In this document: positions 1 through 8,492 of the stretch, piece after piece
How the letters are laid out: each line of letters begins with the position of its first letter
Position numbering within the stretch: the first letter of the stretch is position 1
Origin: an uncultured Clostridia bacterium
GTDB taxonomy: Bacteria; Bacillota; Clostridia; Christensenellales; Borkfalkiaceae
Assembly (NCBI GenBank): GCA_944368065.1
Contig: CALVWV010000008.1
Span: forward strand, 1 to 42,992
DNA length: 42,992 nucleotides
Direction of reading: 5' to 3'
The notes under the pieces: generated by a model
Databases searched by the model: none
Told to the model about the DNA's origin: nothing
What the model saw: the letters and a program-made list of their open reading frames with translations, nothing else
Translations under genes and position numbers: made by a program

Positions 1-203
1 GCATAACTAAATGGGATATGTTAAAGCTTTCTTCGGCGTTCGAGGGCAGTTTCAATCCCGCAGACTTTTCCGAGGAAGAGCTTGCGGAAATGCTCGGACT
101 GCTAAATGAAGATTGCGGAATAGAGGAAATCCGCCGCCGATATTTTGAAGAGCACGACGACGTAAAGGACAGAACTCTCGACATAAAAAAGTGGAGCGAA
201 TAG
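1..203 (+). CDS. C-terminal fragment of an unidentified protein
   Basis: The reading frame is open from the window edge (first whole codon at 3) to a TAG at 201-203, giving 66 visible residues. An ATG at 18 lies in this frame, but there is no Shine-Dalgarno before it and the frame continues upstream, so this is most likely the end of a longer gene. The visible part is hydrophilic and helical, rich in Glu, Arg and Asp, with a CGIEEIRRRYFEEHDD segment and no membrane segment. I do not recognise the family. A bidirectional terminator follows at 323-360. Confidence 0.55.
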   Translation, partial: ITKWDMLKLSSAFEGSFNPADFSEEELAEMLGLLNEDCGIEEIRRRYFEEHDDVKDRTLDIKKWSE

Positions 204-322
204 CTTTTTTAAGTTGAAATGAATGCGTGGTTTATTTTTTTGCTCAATATGGTGCAAAAGCAGGACTGAACGTTTTTAACTCTTACGTTTTTTATCTTAA
301 GTTAAAATCGGCATTAAAATAT

Positions 323-360
323 AAAAACGCCGCGCGGCAATTCTGCCGTGCGGCGTTTTT
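323..360. terminator. bidirectional Rho-independent terminator
   Basis: A GC-rich hairpin (arms AACGCCGCGCGGCA and CTGCCGTGCGGCGTT, with a mismatch) is flanked by an A-run on the left and a T-run on the right. It can therefore end both the plus-strand gene on its left and the minus-strand DeoR gene on its right. Confidence 0.85.
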
Positions 361-374
361 CAATCTTAAAAATT

Positions 375-1133
375 TTACATAACGACTATATCGTTCTGCT
401 CGAACAGGGCTTTGTATTCCCTGGGGAATACGTCGTCGGTTATGAGCACGTCTATGTCTTCAAGCTGAGCGAAGGTGTAGGGGTTTATTTTGCCTATCTT
501 TGAGCTGTCCAGCATCATATAAACGTGGCGCGCTTTGCGGAACACCTGTTTCAAAAGGTCGCTTTCCGTCTGGCTGTTGCACGAAAATCCGTGTTCGGGC
601 GTGAATGCCAGCGCGGAAACGATTGCTATTTCAAAATTGGTGTTATTAAAATATTCTTTAGCCGCGGGGGAGGAGGTGGAAAGGTTATCCTTCATCAGCT
701 GACCGCCCACAACGGTGATGTCAACATTCTTTTTCTGCGCAAGTTCCATGGCTACGGCAATGCCGTTGGTAAAGATGTTGCACTTTATGTCGGGCATTTC
801 CTTGGAAAGGTACATTGCCGTCGTGCCGCCGTCGATGAAAATGCTTGTACCCTCGTCGATAAGGGTTGCGGCTTTCTGTGCGATAACAATCTTCGCGTCC
901 ATGTTTACGGTAGTTTTTTTGGTATACGCTTCGCCGGAAACTTTCTGAACTTCCTTTACGGACATAGCTCCGCCGCGTATGCGTATAACCCTGCCGTCTT
1001 CTTCCAGCTGCGAAAGGTCGCGCCTTAAGGTCATCTGCGAAACATCGGGGAAAGCTTCTTCAAGCTGTTCAAGCGTCATTTTACCGCGCTTATCAAGAAT
1101 TTCGGCTACTTCTTCCAGTCTTTCACGCTTCAC
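375..1133 (-). CDS. DeoR/GlpR-family transcriptional repressor
   Basis: This is a 252-residue DeoR-type regulator. An N-terminal winged helix-turn-helix (about residues 3-58, with MTLRRDLSQLEEDGRVIRIRGG as the recognition segment) is followed by a sugar-phosphate-sensing DeoRC domain carrying the family signature IDGGTTAMYLS. Family members bind a phosphorylated sugar and repress uptake or catabolic genes. The longest frame starts at an ATG at 1166 with no ribosome site. The GTG at 1133 follows AAAGGAG at 11-nt spacing and gives the usual family N-terminus, so I chose it. It stands alone: no sugar operon is adjacent, so its target and effector cannot be inferred here. Confidence 0.9.
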   Translation of the reverse strand: MKRERLEEVAEILDKRGKMTLEQLEEAFPDVSQMTLRRDLSQLEEDGRVIRIRGGAMSVKEVQKVSGEAYTKKTTVNMDAKIVIAQKAATLIDEGTSIFIDGGTTAMYLSKEMPDIKCNIFTNGIAVAMELAQKKNVDITVVGGQLMKDNLSTSSPAAKEYFNNTNFEIAIVSALAFTPEHGFSCNSQTESDLLKQVFRKARHVYMMLDSSKIGKINPYTFAQLEDIDVLITDDVFPREYKALFEQNDIVVM

Positions 1134-1185
1134 TTTGATACTTGCTCCTTTGTTATTATTTAACATTAATTTAACTGTCGTATCT

Positions 1186-1214
1186 ATTATATATTAGTTA
1201 TGCGCTAAAGTCAA
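1186..1214 (-). promoter_or_regulatory. sigma-A promoter of the DeoR gene
   Basis: On the minus strand TTGACT (1209-1214), a 17-bp spacer and TATAAT (1186-1191) predict a start near 1179, about 45 nt before the GTG start. Confidence 0.8.
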
Positions 1215-1315
1215 GGGTTGGATTAACATTTTTAACATTTTTTGTCAATACTGCTGTTAAAAACTTTCACCTGAGGAAATGTATTGAGCGCGGGCGCAAC
1301 TGTGCGCATTTAAGC

Positions 1316-1344
1316 TTGATTTTTGTCGGCATGTATGTTATAAT
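1316..1344 (+). promoter_or_regulatory. sigma-A promoter of trkH
   Basis: TTGATT (1316-1321), a 17-bp spacer and TATAAT (1339-1344) predict a start near 1351. The resulting leader to the trkH ATG is about 84 nt. Confidence 0.8.
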
Positions 1345-1382
1345 TCACATGATTATGTGCGCAGTCGCATAAGCCTTAAGGT

Positions 1383-1425
1383 CCGCATACCGTGCGGGCG
1401 CGCCGCAGAGTTTTGCGGTTTTTTT
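1383..1425 (+). promoter_or_regulatory. tandem hairpins with T-run in the trkH leader (possible attenuator)
   Basis: Two short hairpins with the same arms follow each other: CCGCA/TGCGG at 1383-1397 and CCGCA/TGCGG at 1403-1418. The second is followed by seven T residues (1419-1425). Because the arms are identical, the first CCGCA can pair with the second TGCGG, so a terminator and an alternative fold can exclude one another. The stems are only 5 bp, so this is tentative. I could not fit a c-di-AMP (ydaO) riboswitch into the 84-nt leader. Confidence 0.4.
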
Positions 1426-1434
1426 GGTCAGTTT

Positions 1435-2844
1435 ATGAAGATTAAAAGATTTAAATTCCGCCCTATAGGCATAGTCGCGCTCAGTTTCGTGCTCGTAATT
1501 TTAGTAGGCACGGGGCTTTTGTGCATACCCGCCGCCGTCGCAAGCGGAAAGCCGGACTTTCTGATTGCAATTTTTACGGCAACAAGCGCAACGTGCGTTA
1601 CGGGGCACACTCTGGTCGACATTTCCGTACACTTTACGGGTTTCGGTCAGGCAATAATTCTCATATTGATACAGATAGGCGGCTTGGGATTTATCACCAT
1701 ACTTTCCCTCTTTATGCTCTATATAAAGAAGGATGTGACCCTTTCGGACAGAAAGCTCGCAATGCAGTCGGCAGGCGGACTTAAAATGGCGGGGGTTAAG
1801 GGGCTTTTAAAGTACATCTTTATAGGCACTTTTTCGCTTGAATTTCTCGGCGCCGTTCTCCTTTGCATAACATTCGTACCAGAATTCGGCTGGGGCATGG
1901 GCATATGGCAGGCGGTATTCACGTCCGTTTCGTCCTTCTGCAACGCAGGCTTTTCGCTTACGGGCGCGGGCGGGCACTGCTCGCTCGACGCGTATGCTTC
2001 AGACCCGCTGTTCATGATTACCGTAATGGCGCTTATAGTTATAGGCGGCCTCGGCTTTTATGTTTGGTACGACGTAATCAAAAACCGTTTTCATCCTTCG
2101 CGCTATTCTCTGCATACAAAGATGGTGCTCCTTTCGACGGGCGGCATACTTCTTGCCGGCTGGGCGCTTTTCATGGCTTTCGAGTGGAACAACGCTGGCA
2201 CGATAGGCAACATGAACGCGGGCGACAAAATGCTCAACTGTCTGTTTTTTGCCATAACGCCGAGGACGGCGGGGCACTATACGGTAGATATGGGCTACTT
2301 TTCGGACGGAGCATATCTGCTTACAAACATACTGATGTTTGTCGGCGGCAGCCCCGGTTCGGCGGCGGGCGGCGTTAAAACCACCACGTTCGTGGTGCTC
2401 ATTCTCACAATGGTTGCGGCGTGCCGGCGCGAAAAGCAGGTGCGCGTATTAAAGCGCGGAATAGAACCCGACGACGTCCAGAGCGCCGTTGCAGTAACAA
2501 TGCTGTACACTCTCGCCATACTTGCAAGCGTGCTTGTAATCTGCGGCATAGACGGCGGCACGCCCTATATGTCCGACTACGGCGAATATTATACGACTGT
2601 GGACGGCGAAAAGGTGCTTAACGTAATCAATTTCAAAAACGTGCTTTTCGAAGTTGTTTCGGCGATAAGCGCAACGGGGCTTACCCTCGGAATAACTGCG
2701 GAACTTTCTGTATTTTCTCAGATAATACTCATACTTTTAATGTTCTTCGGCAGAGTAGGCGGATACACTCTGGTGCTGATGTTCTCAGAAACGCGCCGCC
2801 CGCCCGCAATAACAAGGCTGCCCGAGCACATAATGATAGGCTGA
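1435..2844 (+). CDS. trkH: Trk/Ktr potassium uptake channel subunit TrkH/KtrB
   Basis: This is the potassium-translocating membrane subunit of a Trk/Ktr system, 469 residues. The four selectivity-filter loops of the family can be seen in order: SATCVTGHT, SFCNAGFSLTG, TPRTAGHYTVDM and SATGLTLGI, each between paired membrane helices. The frame is open upstream to a GTG at 1357, but MKIKRFKFRPIGIVAL from the ATG at 1435 is the normal family start, just before the first membrane helix. No clear Shine-Dalgarno precedes it. The RCK subunit gene follows after 79 bp, so the two form a K+ uptake complex, usually nucleotide-gated and dependent on Na+ or membrane potential. Which ion couples transport cannot be told from sequence. 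Confidence 0.93.
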   Translation: MKIKRFKFRPIGIVALSFVLVILVGTGLLCIPAAVASGKPDFLIAIFTATSATCVTGHTLVDISVHFTGFGQAIILILIQIGGLGFITILSLFMLYIKKDVTLSDRKLAMQSAGGLKMAGVKGLLKYIFIGTFSLEFLGAVLLCITFVPEFGWGMGIWQAVFTSVSSFCNAGFSLTGAGGHCSLDAYASDPLFMITVMALIVIGGLGFYVWYDVIKNRFHPSRYSLHTKMVLLSTGGILLAGWALFMAFEWNNAGTIGNMNAGDKMLNCLFFAITPRTAGHYTVDMGYFSDGAYLLTNILMFVGGSPGSAAGGVKTTTFVVLILTMVAACRREKQVRVLKRGIEPDDVQSAVAVTMLYTLAILASVLVICGIDGGTPYMSDYGEYYTTVDGEKVLNVINFKNVLFEVVSAISATGLTLGITAELSVFSQIILILLMFFGRVGGYTLVLMFSETRRPPAITRLPEHIMIG

Positions 2845-2852
2845 CATCTTTC

Positions 2853-2871
2853 CCGCGCAAAGCGCGGTTTT
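2853..2871 (+). terminator. weak hairpin between trkH and trkA
   Basis: CCGCGC-aaa-GCGCGG is followed by only four T residues. It may act as a partial terminator or mRNA-stabilising hairpin that lowers trkA expression relative to trkH. Confidence 0.4.
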
Positions 2872-2923
2872 GCAAAAAGGCGCGGCAATATGCCGCAATT
2901 AACCGATATTTTAACGGAGTTGT

Positions 2924-3580
2924 ATGAAAAAGAGTGTACTTATAATAGGTATAGGCAAATTCGGGGCGCACCTCGCAGAAAAGATGCGCGATTTGGGTCA
3001 CGACGTGCTCATCTTCGACAGGAACGCCGCCAGCATTGAAAGGCTTGCGACGCGCTTTGCCGACGCGCAGATAGGCGACTTCACGAACGAGGACGTGCTC
3101 AGGGAAATAGAGGTGTCCTCTTACGACGTGGTCTGCGTGACGTTGGGCGACGATTTTGAAGCTTCGATGATAACCACAATGCTGTTAAAGCGGCTCGGCG
3201 CAAAGTATGTGGTTGTACGCGCGCGCAGCGAAATCGAATGCGACCTTTTAAGAAAGGTAGGCGCGGACGAAATAGTTTACGCCGACGGTGACGCAACGGA
3301 CAGACTCGCCATGCGCATGGGCGGCAACAACATCTGCGACTATATTCAGCTTACGGGCGGCTACGCCATATTCGAAGTACCTGTGCTCAAGTCGTGGGAG
3401 GGCAAGTCCATTGCCGAGCTTGAAGTCAGGAAGAGGTATAAGCTTAACATCGTTGCCATAAAGAACGACGAAATGCTCGACCCTACGCCCATGCCCGACT
3501 ATCGTTTCAAAGCCGACGACCATATTCTCGTAATAGGCAAATCGCGCGACGTATTCAAGCTCGACGCCAAAAACGTCTGA
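2924..3580 (+). CDS. trkA: Trk/Ktr potassium uptake regulatory RCK subunit TrkA/KtrA
   Basis: This 218-residue cytoplasmic regulator gates the TrkH/KtrB channel. It has an N-terminal Rossmann RCK_N domain beginning VLIIGIGKFG (GxGxxG dinucleotide loop), with the acidic residue at the end of strand 2 in VLIFDRN, and a C-terminal TrkA_C (RCK_C) domain from about residue 135 ending in DHILVIGKSRDVFKL. The length matches single-RCK KtrA rather than the double-length enterobacterial TrkA. AACGGAG precedes the ATG. It lies in the same orientation directly after trkH and is probably co-transcribed. Ligands (ATP/ADP, NAD(H) or c-di-AMP) are known for the family, not shown here. Confidence 0.92.
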   Translation: MKKSVLIIGIGKFGAHLAEKMRDLGHDVLIFDRNAASIERLATRFADAQIGDFTNEDVLREIEVSSYDVVCVTLGDDFEASMITTMLLKRLGAKYVVVRARSEIECDLLRKVGADEIVYADGDATDRLAMRMGGNNICDYIQLTGGYAIFEVPVLKSWEGKSIAELEVRKRYKLNIVAIKNDEMLDPTPMPDYRFKADDHILVIGKSRDVFKLDAKNV

Positions 3581-3622
3581 GTCTGCCGCTTGTAAATTTA
3601 TTCAAAACCCCTTTGTTTTTAC

Positions 3623-3651
3623 TTGCCTAAAACGCGGCGGTATATTATAAT
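3623..3651 (+). promoter_or_regulatory. sigma-A promoter of the cysE-cysS T-box transcript
   Basis: TTGCCT (3623-3628), a 17-bp spacer and TATAAT (3646-3651) place the start near 3658, just ahead of the stem I base of the T-box. Confidence 0.8.
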
Positions 3652-3674
3652 TTATCTGTATTTTCAATTTAATA

Positions 3675-3925
3675 GATTCGCAGGACGGAAAAAATGCCGC
3701 ACGGTTGTTTGCAGAGAGCGGGAGGTAGCTGAAAATTCCGCAGTTGCCGCGGCAGAGTATGCGCCGTCTGAACGTTTTTTCGTTCAAGAACGGGGGAGGA
3801 AATGCCTCCGCGGGGTGCTCCCGTAACAGGGCATAAGAGCGCTGCATATACTGTTATGCGGCGGAAGTGAAGTGGAACAGCGGTAAAGCGCCTTCGCATT
3901 TGATGCGAAAGGCGCTTTTTTTAAA
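3675..3925 (+). promoter_or_regulatory. T-box riboswitch, cysteine-specific
   Basis: Stem I is closed by CAGGACGG (3681-3688) pairing with CCGTCTG (3764-3770). On its 3' side the specifier loop GAGTA is followed by TGC (3760-3762), a cysteine codon. Downstream, AAGTGGAACAGCGG resembles the T-box sequence; its TGGA bulge matches the UCCA 3' end of tRNA-Cys, which has U73. A terminator follows at 3886-3921 (AAAGCGCCTTCGCAT, loop, ATGCGAAAGGCGCTTT, T-run). Uncharged tRNA-Cys should stabilise the antiterminator and switch on cysE and cysS. The canonical ACCGCGG here reads ACAGCGG, a deviation on the antiterminator side. Confidence 0.88.
3886..3921 (+). terminator. regulated terminator of the cysE T-box leader
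   Basis: A 15-bp hairpin with one bulged A is followed by seven T residues. It is the OFF structure of the T-box and lies 114 bp before the cysE start. Confidence 0.85.
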
Positions 3926-4034
3926 GTTTAATTTCGGCGCGCCGCAGAATAAAAGCTGTGACAATAGTGGCAAAAAATTGTAATTGACCCGCACATATGT
4001 GCCGATTAACCGTAAATTTCCGTAAGGAGAATAT

Positions 4035-4826
4035 ATGTTTTTCAAAAGACTGAGGGCGGATATAAACGCCGCGAAAAAGAATGACCCTGCCGCAAGGAGC
4101 AAGTTTGAAATATGGCTTACCTATTCGGGCGTGCACGCGCTTTCCTGGCACAGGGCGGCGGCATTCTTTTATAAAATAAAGCTCAAGCTCATAGCCCGCA
4201 TGATAAGCCAGATGGCAAAATTTTTCACGGGCATCGAAATCCATCCCGCCGCCAAAATTGCGCCCGGGGTGTTCATAGACCACGGCGCGGGCGTCGTCAT
4301 AGGCGAAACTGCGGAAGTGGGCGAAGGCACCGTAATTTATCAGGGCTGCACATTAGGCGGCACGGGCAAGGAGACGGGCAAGCGCCATCCCACGATAGGC
4401 AAAAACTGCGTCATTTCCGCGGGCGCCAAGGTGCTGGGCGGAATAACCGTGGGCGACTGCGCAAAAGTAGGCGCGGGCGCGGTTGTGTTAAAGGATGTTC
4501 CCCCGCACGCAACCGTCGTAGGCGTCCCCGCGCGCGTCGTGCGCATAGGCGGCAGCAAGGAGGGCGTAGACCTCTATCAGGAGAAGGGCGACCCCTATGC
4601 AAAGGAAATATGCCGTCTGCGCGAAAGGGTAATAAAGCTTGAAGAGGAGCTTCGCAAAATTGTCGGCGAGGACGTTTTCCCCGTGTACACTCCCGCAGAG
4701 GAAGCTTTCATAAAGGAGATAAAGTGCGGCGATAAGATTTCCCCCGATACCTCGCTTGCAGAAGCTCTCCGCGCCCCTGCCGAACCCGAAGAGAAAACCG
4801 ACGGGGAAAAGGGCTCGGACAAATAA
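4035..4826 (+). CDS. cysE: serine O-acetyltransferase
   Basis: This enzyme makes O-acetylserine from L-serine and acetyl-CoA, the first step of cysteine synthesis. A helical N-terminus (about residues 1-65) is followed by a left-handed beta-helix of hexapeptide repeats (about 70-175) with the family blocks IHPAAKIAPGVFIDHGAGVV, IGETAEVGEG, YQGCTLGGTG and KRHPTIG, and the conserved HGAGVVIGET catalytic region. AAGGAG lies 5 nt before the ATG. At 263 residues it is longer than many Bacillota homologues (about 215-230): a predicted coiled-coil segment (about 195-210) and an acidic tail follow the core. It is controlled by the cysteine T-box and lies 93 bp upstream of cysS, an arrangement known in Bacillota. 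Confidence 0.94.
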   Translation: MFFKRLRADINAAKKNDPAARSKFEIWLTYSGVHALSWHRAAAFFYKIKLKLIARMISQMAKFFTGIEIHPAAKIAPGVFIDHGAGVVIGETAEVGEGTVIYQGCTLGGTGKETGKRHPTIGKNCVISAGAKVLGGITVGDCAKVGAGAVVLKDVPPHATVVGVPARVVRIGGSKEGVDLYQEKGDPYAKEICRLRERVIKLEEELRKIVGEDVFPVYTPAEEAFIKEIKCGDKISPDTSLAEALRAPAEPEEKTDGEKGSDK

Positions 4827-4919
4827 GCAGATTAAAAACACAAATAAAACTTATTTTTGTTCAGAATACATAATATTATAAGGTCAAAAAACACGCTTAA
4901 ATTTCAAGGAAGTGATATA

Positions 4920-6311
4920 ATGAAGATATACAACACGCTCACGCGGCGCAAGGAAGATTTCGAGCCCATAGAAGAGGGCAAGGTAAAGATGTATGCCTGC
5001 GGCATAACCGTATCGGGCGAGCCGCACATAGGCCACGGCTTCCAGGCGCTCATTTACGATATAATGCGCAAGTACCTTCAGAAGAAGGGCTATCAGGTAA
5101 AGTACGCGCGCAACTACACCGACGTGGACGACAAGATAATAGCCAAGAGCAAGGAAACGGGCATTCCCGCCGACAAATACGCCGAAATGATGATAGAAAA
5201 GACGGATAAAGTCATGCGCGAATTCGGCGTCGACGACCCCGACGTATGGCTCAAAGCCACAAAGAACATCGGCAACATTATAGACTTTATCCAAAAGCTG
5301 ATAGAGGGCGGTCACGCATACGCGGCAAAGAGCGGCAACGTGTATTTCGACGTTTCCAGCTTCCCCGCATACGGCTGCCTTTCCAACCGCTCGGTTGAAG
5401 ACATGCTCGACGGCGTGCGCGTTGAAAATGCCGACGAAAAGAAGAACCCCGCAGACTTTGCGCTCTGGAAGGCTGCAAAGCCGGGCGAAATATTCTGGGA
5501 ATCGCCCTGGGGCAAGGGCAGACCGGGCTGGCATATAGAGTGCTCCGCAATGAACCGCGCCGCATTCGGCGACCAGATAGACATTCACGGCGGCGGCAGG
5601 GACCTTATTTTCCCCCATCACGAAAACGAAATCGCGCAGAGCGAGAGCCTTACGGGCAAGCGCTTTGCAAAGTACTGGACGCACAACGGACTTATAAAGG
5701 TCAACGGACAGAAGATGTCCAAATCGCTCGGCAACAGTCTTCTTCTTGAAGACCTGCTCAAAAAGTACACCAACGAGGCGATTAAGTTTGCGCTTCTCCA
5801 GACCAACTACCGCAACGACATAAACATAACGGACAGCCTTTTCCCCGAAGCCGAAAGGCACCTCACCGAATTTTACAAGGTGCTCAAAGCTTCAGAAGAT
5901 AAGTTCGGCAAAGGCGCAGGCGGCAACGAAAAGATAGACGCGCAATTTGACAGGTGCATGGACGACGACTTCAATACGGCGCTCGCGCTTTCCGACCTGT
6001 TCGGCATATTCAAAGGTATATCTGCAAAGATTGCCGCAGGCGACAAGACGGCGGCAGACGACTGCGCGCAGGTTGCAAAGACCTATTCGCTTTTAGGTCT
6101 GTTCAGAAAGAACCCCGCGGACTACCTTGCGGAAGTTGCGGCAAAGAACGCCGTGGAAATTCCCGAAGATGTGAAGGCGCTCGCCGAAGAGCGCTGGAAC
6201 GCCAAAAAGAGCAGAAACTGGGCGCGCGCAGACGAACTCCGCGCCGAGCTCGACAAAATGGGCTACGCCGTAAAGGACAGCAAAGACGGCTACGAAATCA
6301 CTAAAAAATAA
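4920..6311 (+). CDS. cysS: cysteinyl-tRNA synthetase
   Basis: This class I synthetase of 463 residues charges tRNA-Cys. Visible hallmarks are the zinc ligands in YACGIT, HIECSAM and the GGGRDLIFPHHENE block, the class I HIGH signature as PHIGH, and the KMSKS loop KMSKSLGN. A DALR-type anticodon-binding helix bundle follows, and a small C-terminal domain ends at KDGYEITKK. The frame is open 21 codons further upstream, but the ATG at 4920 has AAGGAAGTG ahead of it and gives the usual start MKIYNTLTRRKEDF. It shares the T-box transcript with cysE, so amino acid synthesis and charging respond together to uncharged tRNA-Cys. Confidence 0.96.
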   Translation: MKIYNTLTRRKEDFEPIEEGKVKMYACGITVSGEPHIGHGFQALIYDIMRKYLQKKGYQVKYARNYTDVDDKIIAKSKETGIPADKYAEMMIEKTDKVMREFGVDDPDVWLKATKNIGNIIDFIQKLIEGGHAYAAKSGNVYFDVSSFPAYGCLSNRSVEDMLDGVRVENADEKKNPADFALWKAAKPGEIFWESPWGKGRPGWHIECSAMNRAAFGDQIDIHGGGRDLIFPHHENEIAQSESLTGKRFAKYWTHNGLIKVNGQKMSKSLGNSLLLEDLLKKYTNEAIKFALLQTNYRNDINITDSLFPEAERHLTEFYKVLKASEDKFGKGAGGNEKIDAQFDRCMDDDFNTALALSDLFGIFKGISAKIAAGDKTAADDCAQVAKTYSLLGLFRKNPADYLAEVAAKNAVEIPEDVKALAEERWNAKKSRNWARADELRAELDKMGYAVKDSKDGYEITKK

Positions 6312-6392
6312 GTCTGCGGCAGACCGCGCTTTTTGCTGGTTGCTTGGGCGCGCCGCGGTTTTTCAATCAAAAAATAACAAGAGGTTTCATAT

Positions 6393-8198
6393 ATGAAAAA
6401 ACTTACTTCTGAATCGTTGAGAGAAATGTATTTATCTTTCTTCAGGTCAAAGGGACATGCCGTTATACCTTCGGCTTCGCTCATTCCCGAAAACGACCCC
6501 ACGGTGCTCTTCACCACGGCGGGCATGCACCCGCTCGTGCCCTATCTTCTGGGCGAAAAGCACCCCGCAGGCAACATACTTACCGACGTGCAGAAATGCG
6601 TCCGCACGGGCGATATAGACGAAGTGGGCGATTCCTCCCACTGCACGTTCTTCGAAATGCTCGGCAACTGGTCGCTCGGCGATTACTTCAAAAAGGAAAT
6701 GATTCCCTGGTCGTTCGAGTTCCTTACCTCGCCCGACTATCTCGGAATACCCGTGGATGATATCGCTGTAACCTGCTTTGCGGGCGACGAAGACTGCCCC
6801 AAGGACGAGGAGAGCGCAGAGCTCTGGAAGAAGTGCGGCATAAAGCCCGAGCACATTTTCTTCCTTCCCAAGTCGGGCAACTGGTGGGGTCCCGCGGGCA
6901 CTACCGGTCCCTGCGGTCCCGATACCGAAATGCACATAATCCGCAACCACGAGGACGCGGACAGACTCGGCGCATACGACTTCGACAAGGCTGAAAAAGG
7001 CACTTTCCTCGAAATTTGGAACGACGTGTTCATGCAGTACAACAAGACTGAAGAGGGCAAGTACGAGCCTTTAAAGCAGCGCAACGTAGATACCGGCATG
7101 GGACTCGAGCGCACGCTTTGCATACTCAACGGCGTTGAAAGCGTCTACGAGACTGATATTTTTGAAAAGGCCATTGCAAAAATCGAAGAGCTCACCGGCA
7201 TGAAGTACGGCGAGAGCGCAGAAGTCACAAAGGCGTTCAGGGTAGTTCTCGACCACGTCCGCACGGCAACTTTCATGCTCGGCGACGACCACGGCATAGT
7301 TCCCTCCAACACCGACCAGGGCTACATTCTCCGCCGCGTAATCCGCCGCGCCGTGCGTTACGGCAGAAACATCAATCTGCCCAAGGGCGCGCTCAACGAA
7401 GTTTCCAAAACCATAATAGAAAAGTATAAGGATATATACACCGAACTTTCGCGCAATGCCGCGCACATTGCAGAGGAGCTCAACAAGGAGGAGGACAAGT
7501 TCTCCGCTACCTTGAAGCAGGGCCTCAAGGAATTCGAAAAGGTTGCCGCGTCTCTCCCCGAAGGCGGCGTAATAGGCGGCGCAGCGGCGTTCAGGCTTTA
7601 CGATACCTACGGCTTCCCCGTTGAAATAACCATGGAAATGGCGAGGGAGAAGGGTCTTACCGTGGACGAAGAGGGCTACCGCGCAGCTTATGCCGAACAT
7701 CAGGAAAAGTCGCGCGCAGGCAGCGAGCAGAAGTTCGCCTGCGGCCTTGCCGACCACAAGGAAGAAACGACAAAGCTCCACACGGCTACCCACCTTCTGC
7801 ACGCAGCGTTGAAGCGCGTTTGCGGCGAGGACGTAAACCAGAAGGGCAGCAACATCACCGAAGAGCGCCTGCGCTTCGACTTCAACTTCCCCCGCAAGCT
7901 CACCCCCGAAGAGGTCAAGGCGGTGGAGGACCTCGTCAACGGCGAGATTGCCAAGGACGAGCCCGTAGTCATGAAGGAAATGACGCTTGAAGAAGCCAAG
8001 GAACAGGGCTTTACCGGTCTTTTCGAAAGCAAGTACGGCGAAAAGGTAAAAACTTACGCCATAGGCGATTTCTCCAGGGAAATCTGCGGCGGACCTCACG
8101 TAGAGCGCACGGGCGTGCTCGGCACGTTCAAGATAGCCAAGCAGGAAAACGTTTCTGCTGGCATAAAGCGCATAAAGGCAGTCCTCGTAAAGAACTGA
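6393..8198 (+). CDS. alaS: alanyl-tRNA synthetase lacking the C-Ala domain
   Basis: This class II synthetase charges tRNA-Ala. It has the AlaRS catalytic core (ESLREMYLSFFRSKGH, TTAGMHPLVPYLLG, FFEMLGNWSLGDYFKKE), the tRNA-recognition helices, and the SAD editing domain with its zinc residues HTATH (463-467) and CGGPH (565-569). The protein stops at 601 residues, right after the editing domain. Typical bacterial AlaRS has about 870-880 and ends with a DHHA1/C-Ala domain. The 403 bp before rplM have no matching coding frame, so this does not look like a frameshift. Short forms are known in some lineages, so function is likely intact. AGAGG precedes the ATG. The gene starts 82 bp after cysS and may be co-transcribed. 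Confidence 0.93.
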   Translation: MKKLTSESLREMYLSFFRSKGHAVIPSASLIPENDPTVLFTTAGMHPLVPYLLGEKHPAGNILTDVQKCVRTGDIDEVGDSSHCTFFEMLGNWSLGDYFKKEMIPWSFEFLTSPDYLGIPVDDIAVTCFAGDEDCPKDEESAELWKKCGIKPEHIFFLPKSGNWWGPAGTTGPCGPDTEMHIIRNHEDADRLGAYDFDKAEKGTFLEIWNDVFMQYNKTEEGKYEPLKQRNVDTGMGLERTLCILNGVESVYETDIFEKAIAKIEELTGMKYGESAEVTKAFRVVLDHVRTATFMLGDDHGIVPSNTDQGYILRRVIRRAVRYGRNINLPKGALNEVSKTIIEKYKDIYTELSRNAAHIAEELNKEEDKFSATLKQGLKEFEKVAASLPEGGVIGGAAAFRLYDTYGFPVEITMEMAREKGLTVDEEGYRAAYAEHQEKSRAGSEQKFACGLADHKEETTKLHTATHLLHAALKRVCGEDVNQKGSNITEERLRFDFNFPRKLTPEEVKAVEDLVNGEIAKDEPVVMKEMTLEEAKEQGFTGLFESKYGEKVKTYAIGDFSREICGGPHVERTGVLGTFKIAKQENVSAGIKRIKAVLVKN

Positions 8199-8492
8199 AG
8201 CGCCGCATGTATATAAAGCGCCGCAGAACAAGCGCCGCAAGCGCTCCGTGCGCGCGCGTTATAATGCTTCGTGCGCGCGCGTTATAATAAGGTAAAAGAT
8301 GCGCCGCGGCGGCGGGAAAGTTTTGCCGCCGCCGCGGTGCCGCAATAACATTCTTCCGGCGGACAAAAAAAGCAAATCATGCAAAAATAAGCGCAACTGC
8401 TGCAAAAATGGCTTAAAAAGCGCCATAAATCGGTCGGAACAAATTATTTACAATTATTTTTTAAAAACTTTGTAAACGCAACACAAAACAGC

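Noticed and set aside
1351-1434. c-di-AMP (ydaO) riboswitch before the trkH gene
   Set aside because: It would fit the function, but the leader is only about 84 nt and lacks the conserved blocks I know for that element.
4884-5861. 325-codon open frame on the minus strand over cysS
   Set aside because: It lies fully opposite cysS, which has all synthetase motifs. Its composition is that of a shadow of the GC-biased third codon position.
7071-8240. 389-codon minus-strand frame over alaS
   Set aside because: It is antisense to a verified synthetase gene, has no ribosome site and shows no recognisable domain.
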